A stretch of 64,000 bases of DNA from Liopterus haemorrhoidalis (taxonomy: Eukaryota > Arthropoda > Insecta > Coleoptera > Dytiscidae). Each line of letters opens with the position of its first letter. Within the stretch, counting starts at the first letter, position 1. The notes beneath the pieces are model-generated. The model had not been told where the DNA came from. It saw nothing but the letters and a program-made list of their open reading frames with translations, and did no database searches. Below, piece after piece: positions 11,229 through 21,587 of this stretch. Where the stretch lies: positions 55,151,381-55,215,380 of the forward strand of contig OZ020611.1 of assembly GCA_963971575.1 (NCBI GenBank), written 5' to 3'. The position numbers and the translations under genes were made by a program.

Positions 11229-12313
11229 CTGCAAAAAAGAAAGTTAAATAGTCATAGCAATTAACAGAGCAATAATAACTATTTTTCTGCGATACAACAT
11301 CGAACTTTAGTAGAGCAACTAATGAAGAACATGCAACTATGGTATGACAACACCTTATGCGTCCCTAAATTATATTTAATTAATAACCTAGGAACGAAAT
11401 GGGGACCGCTGTTTTGGTTTGGTTCAATTTTGACAGAACAAATTTGATTGTCGAGCAGTGTAAACATGGCAAAAATGAGCCTTTTACGATGTAACATTTC
11501 ATTATTAATCTGTTTATACCCGTCTCTAACGAAAACCCCGAATTTTATGAGAAAATCATACGACCAAATCCATTTAGACAGCAGTGGTTCGTTAACAAAC
11601 AAAATAACCGCTATTAGAGCGCTGAAAATCCACAAGTAGTTCATCAGCGACAATTACACCCTCGCAAGATGACAGTATGACTTATTTCTTTGAGGAAGCT
11701 ACATTTAGCGCTGCAAATGTGAATAGCACCTGCTACCGTGATATGACCAAGTACTTTCTGTCAGATCAATTAGATGAACAGAATTTGGAGATCATCGGGT
11801 GTTAGCTAACGGTGCTAAATATCATACAACACGAATCACGGAAATTAGGAAGATAATTGGCAATATTATTCACCGATTAAATTCCAGAAGAGACTGGCCG
11901 TCGAGATATTCAGATTCGACCACTCCAGTCTTTTTCTGTGGGGTTATTTTAAAGAACGAGATTATGCCAGCAAGCCATTCTCCATGTCAACAACTAGAGA
12001 ACATTACTTAAGCGGCAATAATTGAAATATCGTCTGAATTTTGTATAAATATTATGAGAATTCGCATTTGCGTAGGACCAAGTAAAGCATCTTTAATATA
12101 TAAAAATATTTATTGTTTTATATATGTTAACGGAATTATTTGAAATGAAAGGAGTAAAGTTAATTTTGGCCAACCTGTATTTGGCTTTGCGGCCTTTAGC
12201 TCTTCTGGCTATTATTGTTAGTTTATATATTATCCTGGTTGACCCATCCCTTTTTCCGGTTCACCTAATATTTATGACTTCATAATTACTTACAACATAT
12301 GTTTGGTACTTAC
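11229..12313 (-). other. Intron of about 1.1 kb, unclassified
   Basis: Contains short overlapping frames on both strands around 11279-11653 and 11799-12011 without recognisable similarity. Composition is less AT-rich around 11380-11980, which suggests an old insertion, but no termini were found. Confidence 0.5.
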
Positions 12314-12388
12314 ATTTTGAGCTAGACCAACTGAACCAAGTGCTGGTTTAGGAGTTGTCTTGACATCATTTCCTCCATTTCTTGGTAT
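12314..12388 (-). CDS. Mucin-like gene, 25-codon exon
   Basis: Short phase 0-0 exon with acceptor (ttttag) and donor (gtaagt). Encodes IPRNGGNDVKTTPKPALGSV then GLAQN. It sits only 76 bp downstream of the 293-codon exon, a typical small-intron spacing. Frame continuity with both neighbours supports it. Confidence 0.7.
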
Positions 12389-12464
12389 CTAAAAAAATAA
12401 AGGACATTTTAAAGACACCACAAATTACCTTATCTTTTATAATAGTTTTCTAAGAGTCTCTTAC

Positions 12465-13343
12465 CAAATTTGTTAAGAATGATAACTGTTTCAAAATTGC
12501 TGCTTGCTCCTTTTCCAATGCAGCCAAAGTCTCCAGATTCTTCCTTTGTTCCTCTGTCAACTGTTTTAGTGTACTAGAAATAGTTCTAACAGTAGTTGGA
12601 GAGAAATTTAGAGATGGCTCTGGTGTAACTTCAGGTATCCTAACAGTAATTCTAGTAGGTTGAGTGGAGGCAACTGTTGGTTCTGTTGTAGGCACAGTTG
12701 TGACTCTTCTAGTGGGTGGTTGAGTAACTCTTTGAGTCGTTTTAACTGTAGTGGGTTGTGTTGTCACACGGATTGTTGTTGGTCTCTGGGTAGTAATCCT
12801 AATTGTTGTAGGTCTTTGAGTAAATCTAACCGTTGTTGGAACTTCGGTTGGTACTTCTGTTGTAGTTTCTGTCGTTGCTTTAGTTGTTATTCGTGCAGTT
12901 GTTGGTCTAGCGGTAAATTTCTGCGTTGTTGGTCTGACAGTTGAAGGCCATAAAGTAGTAAACCAAGGTGTTGTAAAGGCAGTTGTGAAAGCTGTTGTTG
13001 GACGTATAGTTGTTGGTCTTCTAGTAAACAACACCGTTGTTTCTTCTGTTGTTAATTTTGTAGGTGTTTGAGTAACAACTCTCATTGTGGAAGGTTCGGT
13101 CGTTGCTTCAGTTGTTGTTTTCATGGTTGGTGGCATTGTTGATGGTTCCATTGTTGTTGGATCTGTTGGTGGAGTGTTAGGTCCTCTCACTGTTGTTATT
13201 GGCGTTGCTGTTGTTGTGACGCCGGTTGCTACTGATTTATCATTGTCAGGGATGGAGTTTGGATTTGCTGTTGATGCCGAAACCTTGCTGGACTGGGTGC
13301 TGCTGGCACTTGCTATTACGTTGACATCTACATCTATTTTATT
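12465..13343 (-). CDS. Mucin-like gene, 293-codon Thr-rich exon
   Basis: Phase 0-0 exon from acceptor (ttgcag) to donor (gtaaga). Residues 1-40 are a Ser/Asn-rich lead (NKIDVDVNVIASASS...). Residues about 45-230 are a dense mucin block of TTRP, PTT and TTxRPTTI units with interspersed Arg (RRPTTIRPTT, QRPTTIRVTT), expected to be heavily O-glycosylated. The last 45 residues switch to a Leu/Glu/Lys helix (LTEEQRKNLETLAALEKEQA) ending LKQLSFLTNL, suggesting a coiled or amphipathic segment. There is no cysteine. The long Val/Gly/Cys-rich reading frames on the other strand of this exon are antisense shadows of the Thr/Pro codons. Confidence 0.85.
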
Positions 13344-15407
13344 CTGCAAAATGTGTTAATGATATTTCAAACTATATTGAAATTTTTGAAATATTTTGCT
13401 AAATTCTTTTGCTTCACCAAATAATAATAGTTCTAAGCTTATATATACGAAATCTGATCAAAAAGTACTGCAAATACAGCCACAGATCGTCTAAGAAAAT
13501 AAGTAGAACAACTAATACTGAAATCTTACTATGCAACTTTGCCTACAATACCTAACAAGTTACAACTCGTTTCGTTCAACTCACTAACCGACGTTAAACT
13601 ATAGTTTTGTGAGGATTAGTTTTTATAGTAATAAGAACGGAACATGAATAGTGTATCAACATGGTTTTGTTCTTTAAACTTTAAACTGTTTAAAAAAACT
13701 CATGAAATATTCGTTTATGGTGATGCTGGTATGACCCTTAATACAATGATACAATACAATGATAATACGGTGAACGCCCCCGGCAGATGCCTTGGTATGA
13801 TTATTACAAAATAAGGAATAAAATGTTCTTCTAAATTATAGTAGAAAATAAATTTCTAATACAAATATAAGCATTTAAAAATTTATCACTCAGAACAGAA
13901 CCGAAAACCGAAAAAAACGTTATTTTTGTTGGAACGAAAACCGGAACCGAACTGACATATATATATTTAATTGAACCGGAAAAAAAAACAAAATGAAAAA
14001 AATAACGGTTCGAAGCCCTGCTTCTAATGTCACACTTTACAATTTTTGTCTCTTCCGTAAAGTGAGGATGACTATGAAACAAACGCTGTGTTGCTTCCAG
14101 AGATCTAAGCAGCCACAACAGCGCAGTTAATAGCGTCCACGAACGAGGTCTTCCGATACTATTATAAAGAAGTGGTAATGGTAGTTTCACATGGGACCGT
14201 TTTACCGGACAGCGGACTATATCTAACCAACAAGAACTTTTCATTCAGCAAGGCTAGTCTGCTAAAAGTTGATGCTACTTCAACTTTTAGCAAAAAAACG
14301 TACAGAAGTGGACAAGTGGACAAAAAAGCTGTTTTTCACAGAACATTTGCTACTTTTGTCTGTAGCCTGCTGTCTGCTACAACGCTCTGATGTGAATCCA
14401 CTATTAATATGCCAGAATAAGTGTATTGTGAGTGGAAGGAAGTATTTTACTTTAACAAATATTTTGTTATTTAACAATTCACTGTACTGTCTGATTACAC
14501 TTCTCAAATTAAATACATTGAATATAGACTATAAAATCTCGAGTTATTTTAATTTTTTAAATTGCGTGAAGAAATGACGAAGCAAAAGAAATTAGAACAA
14601 ACTAGAAAAGTGCAGGAAAGATAATGAAAGTAATATGCCCTGAAACATTTGAAATTTTTAGTGTTTTATTCCTGTTAATTTTTTTAAGTTACCGTAGTTC
14701 GTATAAGATGAAATGAAAATCAAGTAAGCCTGGAATGACTACAATTTCTACCTATTTTAATTTAGTTACTAATACAAAAAGTGATTCAAATATTTGGGAT
14801 GTGAAATAATATCTAACATATTCCTAAATTCATGTTGTAAACTGTCTCTATTAACTAGTATACCTATATATATGCATTACTTTAGAAGATATTGGTCATT
14901 TTAATAAACGCGTCCTTATTTTTTTCAGTTTGTCAGGAAGCCCTAAAGCTCCAAGTACCGTGCGGAAGATTTGGGACTTTCTGAATAAGTTGTAGGAAGC
15001 ATAATGGAGATAGACTTCCAGTTATTCTAAAAGTAAATTCAATTGACACGTTTGTATGCCAAAATATGTTATAGATGATCATCAAGGTTGAAGAATTCCA
15101 CTTCAAAGTGGTTAACGATACGCATAATTCCCACAGATTATAAGTTACAAAACTAACAATCTGAAATAAGATTAGCAACAATCTATAGGTACATCAAAAT
15201 TTGCAACGCATTTCTAAATATCTAATAGGATATATTATTTGTAGAAAAAATTTTTGTAAAATTGGTTTCGCACAATAACTTAATAGGTATCCGGGAACAA
15301 ATTTCTGTAGTTTTTAAATATATTTGTGAAATCAATTAAGTTTTATATTTATATACTTTAGTGTAGAAATGTTAAAATAATAAAACAACATTTGTTTCGA
15401 TATAATG
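13344..15407 (-). other. Intron part with unclassified repeat DNA
   Basis: The stretch around 13880-14000 (gaacgaaaaccggaaccgaa and variants) and 14025-14400 looks repetitive. A strong hairpin lies at 14261-14291. Frames at 13831-14244, 14172-14390 and 14269-14577 show no known similarity. No element boundary was resolved. Confidence 0.4.
14261..14291. repeat. Short perfect hairpin
   Basis: A 12-base stem (gctaaaagttga) with a 7-base loop and its exact complement (tcaacttttagc). No poly-T or gene context suggests a terminator; it is probably the centre or edge of a degraded foldback repeat. Confidence 0.6.
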
Positions 15408-15415
15408 GTCTATAC

Positions 15416-15619
15416 CAGGGCTTCTTAAACTGTGGGTCCCGAAAGATCTGCTACTTTTGGGTAATAATAAATAAATTTTTAGAATCTACAAGGTAGATTC
15501 TACAATGTCGCGATATTACACCTACACTACGGTCAATATTAATTTCATTACATGGTGGGTCGTTTAAAATTTCCTAGGCTTGAAGGGGGTCGCTATATGA
15601 AAAAGTTTAAGAAGCCCTG
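15416..15619. mobile_element. hAT MITE, 204 bp
   Basis: Perfect 16-bp TIRs (CAGGGCTTCTTAAACT) and an exact 8-bp target duplication (gtctatac at 15408-15415 and 15620-15627). Non-coding. Inserted in the intron between the exons at 12465-13343 and 16962-17045. Confidence 0.9.
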
Positions 15620-16961
15620 GTCTATACAGTGTTACGACTTACGAACATCTTGACTTACGAACTTTTCGAGGTACGAATATTTGTTATATCCGATTTTGAC
15701 CTCTAGATACGAACTGTGATGAACTTTACAAATTAAATAAGAGCCTGTTTAAATTATACTTCTGTTAACTTTTTTCCTTAGTACTAGAAACAGGCTAACA
15801 GGCTACTATTACAGGCAACAAATCGAAAACTCCTAAACCACAAACCTAGCCACCAGATTTTTTTTTATAATTTAATGGATCATGACTTTTATACTGATCA
15901 TGTAAAACCAAAGATTTTATAAATAAAAATTAATATTTAATGACTTACAAAATGCATATTTATAGTGTAAAAATGCTTCTCACTCCTTCTCCATTTCTTT
16001 GTATTTTTTCATTTAGTTGAGACTAGTTTTTATTTTTTTTTTATTTTATTTTTTTTTTATTTGGGAACAGATTAATTGATTCCCCATAAGATATAATGTA
16101 AAACTGGGATTCAGGATACGAATCGCAGTCAGGAACCTTCGTCGAATAATACTTTACTTATAATAGATAATAGAATTTCACTTTTGTTCCATGTGTCATT
16201 TACGAAAATTATATTGAAAACCGCGACAGGGTCAAGATATAGAACACCAAGAACAATAACTGCATGTATTTTTCATAATAGAACAAAATAGCTAAAAACA
16301 TATTTGTAGAATAAAGCTTTAACTATAATTTTCTAAATTCTACCCAAATATACGTCGATTGTTTTACAATATGGAGTCTATTATGCAGTTTGTATATTTA
16401 CAATTACATAACTTTTTTTTTTTCAAATCATTGCATATTTTGTTTCATTATTTGTTACTAATTTTATTACAGATTATCAGTTTTGTATAAAAAAACTTGT
16501 AAAAAAAACTATACAATATTGTTGTACCTCCCCTTAAATAAACAAGCAGATTTGCCGATATTGGGCTACTGAATGCCAAAAATGGGTACAACAACAACCT
16601 TTATACACACGCAGAATTAAGAAACACGCAAATTCGGACCATAATACTGTTACGGACGATGGTGAACGTCATCAACATAATTCTCCACTTTGAAGAAATT
16701 GAATAAACAAAAATTTAAAAATGAGGTCCCGTCAATATGTATATATTGTATATGATTCGATATGTTGTTTTAACAAGACAGCGTCACAGTTATTCAGCAC
16801 GTGGCACAATGGATATAAGTTCAGATCCTAAATATTTTGAATCACTTCTCGCATTGTTAAATAGTGGTTAGATATATTACAAATTTTAATTCGATTAATT
16901 ACTGTGTTATGTAGAAGAGAAAATACACAATTTCTCTACTTTTTTTTTTTACTTTACTTAC

Positions 16962-17045
16962 ACCATCAGTGGTTGATGATGTAACTGGTTTCCATCTAAA
17001 CACGACATTGCCTTCATCTAGTACATTTGATACTACCATATTTGT
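16962..17045 (-). CDS. Mucin-like gene, 28-codon exon
   Basis: A very short phase 0-0 exon with acceptor (ttctag) and perfect donor (gtaagt). It encodes TNMVVSNVLDEGNVVFRWKP then VTSSTTDG. The first part, with the pattern VLDEGNVVFRW, is not mucin-like and looks like a short structured strand. It is supported by the clean splice sites and continuous frame with the neighbours. Confidence 0.65.
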
Positions 17046-17187
17046 CTAGAATCAAAATACGAAAATATTTCAATAACGATGTTGAAAAATGACAACTCAT
17101 TGTCTTAAATATCTTCAGGGCTTATGAAATGAGATGAGTCTATGTACAGATGAACGATAAGCAGCTAAAAAGAGGATACAATATTTT

Positions 17188-17370
17188 CAGAGCCGCAGTA
17201 AGGAAAACTTGCGCTATGGGCACGACCGTGTTTTGGCGCCCTTGATAAATAAAAACAAAAAAGGTCCTCAACTTCGCGCAATGGCGCTCCTTAGCAAACC
17301 CGTCAGCGCCCTTTTCCTTAGTGTGCTAGGGGCCGTCACCCCCTCCGCCCCTCCCCTTACTGCGGCTCTG
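17188..17370. mobile_element. hAT MITE, 183 bp
   Basis: TIRs CAGAGCCGCAGTAAGG, perfect over 16 bp, with an exact 8-bp target duplication (aatatttt at 17180-17187 and 17371-17378). GC-rich against its surroundings. The 62-codon frame inside is incidental. Confidence 0.9.
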
Positions 17371-17480
17371 AATATTTTTATACGTATATTTTTTTAAATT
17401 TCGCTATCGGAGTCATCAAGTGACGGATAAATCTCAAGCAGTTCTTTCCAACTATTTTATCTACGAGGCACACCTATCGG

Positions 17481-17633
17481 CAGTGCCGGCTGTGGGTTTT
17501 GCGGGGCCTCGGGAAAATAATGCATTTGGTGTCAAAAACTTGCCCTAGCTACTAATAATTGTTAGAAATATCCCCCTATAAGCGCGGGGCCTCGGGAAAA
17601 ATCCCCGAAGTCCCGACCTCTGAGCCGGCCCTG
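17481..17633. mobile_element. hAT-type MITE, 153 bp
   Basis: Short ends CAGTGCCGGCT and inverse of CAGGGCCGGCT, flanked by exact 8-bp duplications (cctatcgg at 17473-17480 and 17634-17641). Internally a GC-rich segment (gcggggcctcgggaaaa) occurs twice. It lies only 110 bp from the previous MITE. Confidence 0.85.
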
Positions 17634-18039
17634 CCTATCGGGTTATTCTAAGCAGACTTATTTATTTTAACATAGCCATTACGTTACAAATTTGACCAAA
17701 TGTGTTAAAATATAGAGACGTGTAAAAAAAGATCACCTTTTATATTAAATTCGACGCAAGATATATCTATAAAAATAATGCCAAAAAAGATATTTTTTAG
17801 TAAAGTGTTACAAAAAATAAAATTTAATGTTACTCTTTTTTAAGTGTTAGAAGATTCAAACTTAATGTAAAGGCTATATCTAAATAATATCCATAAGTGC
17901 GCTATAATCCCGATCAACTACAAAATCATCGAAATCAACTACTTAGGACGTTGCAATCATCCCATCTTGATCAACAGGTTGGAGACCACGGATCTAAGGT
18001 ATAAAAAATATGAAAATAAATATGAATAGTTGTACTTAC

Positions 18040-18156
18040 CAAAGGATCAACTTCCAATGTTTTAAATCGTGTACTAGTTGAAAAAGTGTTTTTGTTGTCA
18101 ACAGAATTTCCATTAATTTCATTGATATTTGTTGATGTAGAATCAGAAGCATTATT
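18040..18156 (-). CDS. Mucin-like gene, 39-codon exon
   Basis: A phase 0-0 exon bounded by an acceptor (tttcag) and a strong donor (gtaagt). It encodes NNASDSTSTNINEINGNSVD followed by a stretch ending RFKTLEVDPL. Ser/Thr/Asn-rich with a potential N-glycosylation site (NAS). It has no start codon, so it is internal and must join an upstream exon; the nearest is the giant exon ending near 21600-21770. Confidence 0.65.
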
Positions 18157-20519
18157 CTGAAATTTATTAATTGGTTAATAAACAACACTAATTACAATGT
18201 TGGCAACCCTTGCATGTAATGAGTTAGTGCACACGGAAGCAGTTATTCACAACATATAAAGCCTTTCAGTCACCAGTCACAAATACAAAGAAATGAATTC
18301 AAATCTACGTGATTTCAATTTTTATTAATCGTTACTGGGAATAATTAATTATTTTTTAAAATTTGTGAGAAATTGAAATGAAAATGAGCTCAGCATACTT
18401 ACAGCATCTTAAATAAAAAAGTAACTCGCTTTTGGATAAAAAATCAACAAGATTTTCAAATATAAAATACGAACATGTGGACAAAACAATTGGCTTATGG
18501 TCAGGCTACTGAACTGGCGCATAACCAGCAGGCCACGTGCTCAATCCAGACCCTAAGCATCACCAAAGAAGTTAAGATTCATCAGCGCTGGCGTTACGCG
18601 TAGGCGGATCAGGCTCCCGCCTGTAGCGACAAATTTAAGGAAGCGGGCGAAAGCATTACTACTTTATTAAAAATAGATTTTTTTGTCCATTTTCTTTATC
18701 ACTGATGCGGCATAAACAATTTTGCCTGTCGTAAATTAAAAATTATTTCTAAAGATTTGGACAGTTCTTGACTCAAAGTGAACCATTTAAAAGGCAATGA
18801 AAAAAGTCTAGCGCTGGTTCTGAGATTCGTCAAGTAGATTTAGCGCCCCACATCGGAAAACCGTGAGTTTTAAACTTTATACAAATATGTACGTATACTT
18901 TTGTCTGATAAAAGATAATAATAATATATAATAACAATTAAATAAGAGAGGCGGACGGAAAAATTGCAAATCAATCAATTTTTTTGTCAGAAAATCTTCC
19001 TGAAATCTTACTCTGTACAATAAAATTATTTATAATGACGGCGACCTGCACATATAGACTAATAGCTAACTATAATTCTAATTTAAATAAATCGGGAAAC
19101 AAGACATAGTGATTTGTGCGTGATGAAAAGTTATGCTCTGGTTGAATAGTTACTATCGATCTATTCGATCTACAGTTTCATTCAAATAAATAGCAATCAC
19201 TGATAATAAATGGCCTCTAATAAACAGTGCATATACATACTGAAAATAATCCCGGCATAATGAAAAATTCTAAGAATTAGAGCTTTAATTTAATACCGAA
19301 TGATCAATACTGATTGACAGTCAAATGTACTATTTTTCTTCCATTATGTATAAAATTTTATTCCAGGGACTGAATTTTGTGCGAAATGTCAATTCCGTGC
19401 ATGAGCAAATAAAATGTTCTTACAAAGTTATGCAGGTGCGGCATACTATACATTTCTTTTATAACCTATTGTTTAAAATCTGTTTCTTGCATCTCTATTT
19501 ATCAACAATTATATTAAAAATTGTGCTCTAATTTCGTTATCAGGTGTATATATTAAATAATCGTCTAAATAAAATTTTAAAATCTCTATATGCATGTATC
19601 ACGTACGTCTATGCGTTTAGTCTAGTTCACCATATTGGTAATCTAATATTGATAAGCGGCCTAAAAACTAGTGGAGCGGCCAAGACAATCGATATTGATC
19701 ACCCGATAAATTACTTTAATTTTAGATAATACAGTTTTACAAAAATTCAAAAAAATCGAAATTCTGTATCGAAAAAATAAATCAAAAAATCCGAGTGCAG
19801 TATTTTGGTCCGCATCAATGTACATAACTCTAATTTTTTTCAAATTTTTAGTACAAGCTCTCTGTAAAATATGGTGAGGACAAAAGTTTCTTGATAATTT
19901 TTGGCAAAAATTGCGTAAAAATGAAATAGTTTTTAAAAATACATATTTGTTCTTTAATCTAGACTAGAGGTGAGCAAACCGTCGATCGCAATCCACTGGT
20001 ACTGGTCACAGATACTCGGATGATCGATCACGTAATAATGTAAAATTCATAATAGATATATCAGTGAGAATAAAAGCAATTTTAAAGAAAAGCAACAATC
20101 TCTTCCAGTCGATAGAGTATTTTAAATCTCGAAAAGAAACAGTAGCTTACAATGAGGTGAAGAAGTTAATAATTGATTTTGCTACTTTCAAGATTGCCCA
20201 CCTCTGATCTGAGACTTTAAGACCTTTCATTTGATGCACCACACTAAATTTAAAAAATAATAATAATAATAAATAATAGGTACCAAATATTTCCTAACCT
20301 CGTCTGATCTAAAAATTCGAATGTACTATTCCGATTCATATCAATGTGCATTTTTACCATTATTTATTTTTTGCTTTTAGTATTTTTATTTGTTTCACAA
20401 TAAGTGTTGTAGATCAATGATAGTACCTAGTCATTAATAGAATGACGCAATTATCTTTATTATATCCCGGTCAAAAATTATGCTAAAAGATATGGCCCCT
20501 TCTTGACTCTGGGTTAACC
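18157..20519 (-). other. Intron part with dispersed repeat fragments
   Basis: Fragments of one dispersed family occur around 18760-18800, 19720-19960 and 20300-20520 (shared phrases such as ttcttgactc, aaccatttaaa, and tactattccg...tcaatgtrcat). Related sequence returns at 57520-57780. No coding exon and no clear termini. Confidence 0.4.
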
Positions 20520-20527
20520 ATTTAAAG

Positions 20528-20845
20528 CAGGGGTGGGAAAATCTTTTGGCTGTCGGGCTACATTGCGGATAAAAACTTGACCGCGGGCCAAAAAATTATT
20601 TTTTCTAATTTTAAATATTGTTTTTGTTAGAAAAAGAATAATTTATAAATTTCAAAAGCAATATTTTTAAAGCAAAACGTGTATTTATTATGCAATTTAA
20701 AGAAAAAAATGAAAAAAAATTGTAAAGAATATTGGACAGAGTAATATTTTTGCAGGACACAATAATTTATAAAATGTTTCGTTGGCCGCGTAGAATTTCA
20801 GCGCTGACCGGATCCGGCCCGCGGGCCGCCTTTTGCCCAGGCCTG
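20528..20845. mobile_element. hAT MITE, 318 bp
   Basis: Ends CAGGGGTGGGAAA and inverse of CAGGCCTGGGCAAAA, with an exact 8-bp target duplication (atttaaag at 20520-20527 and 20846-20853). The GC-rich ends contain gcgggcc motifs typical of one hAT MITE group. Non-coding. Confidence 0.9.
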
Positions 20846-21587
20846 ATTTAAAGTGTCGACAAGCTTGTATATTGTCTGCCTAACCTTAAATGATTTAGAT
20901 CTGACCATAAAATTAGATTGACTTGTAATTTTTGTTATATCTCATGTATTTTTAAAGAAAAACTGATTAAATGTGATCATTTCAATGACCCTTTTATAGC
21001 TTACCCTGATTTTCTAAATCAGCCATTATTAGAGACCGGCCAAATATATATAACGACCAATTAAAAATCTAATTATTCAGTACCAATGAGCGTACGTTTT
21101 AAAATAAAACATATGCTATAGGTGCTGGCTCTAGTCGTTAAATAAAATCATTGACAGCTTATAGCCACTGCTTCTATGAATGAAATGATTAAATCTTGTT
21201 GATTTTTTTAATGTTTTTGTCTGAATATGTTTGAAAGTGAACAGTGGCCACAAAAATCCATGTCTTATGTATAATATCGCACAATTATCTCAGGCTGGCG
21301 GACAAAAGAATGTAAGTCAATTTATATAATTTTACATGAGACTTCATTTCTATTTAGTACTGTAGTTTGTGGCAATTACGGAAAATTGATTTGGCTGATT
21401 ATTTTCAATGCGTATTATATCAAAATATATGCTTTTATGTATTTTGATAATGCCTGTGATGTGAACCATATATATTTTTTTAACTTATGGTATTTTGTCC
21501 GTCGGCCTGAGATATATCATGCACACATGCAAGGCACATGCAAATAAATAAAAAATAAAAAATTCGAAATATTTAAAAATTTACAAT

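Noticed and set aside
12660..13359. Plus-strand Cys/Gly- and Val-rich frames opposite the 293-codon exon
   Set aside because: They are the antisense of Thr/Pro/Ala codons; low-complexity, no start context or splice logic.
14261..14291. Transcription terminator-like hairpin
   Set aside because: No poly-T follows and no gene ends there; the genome is eukaryotic.
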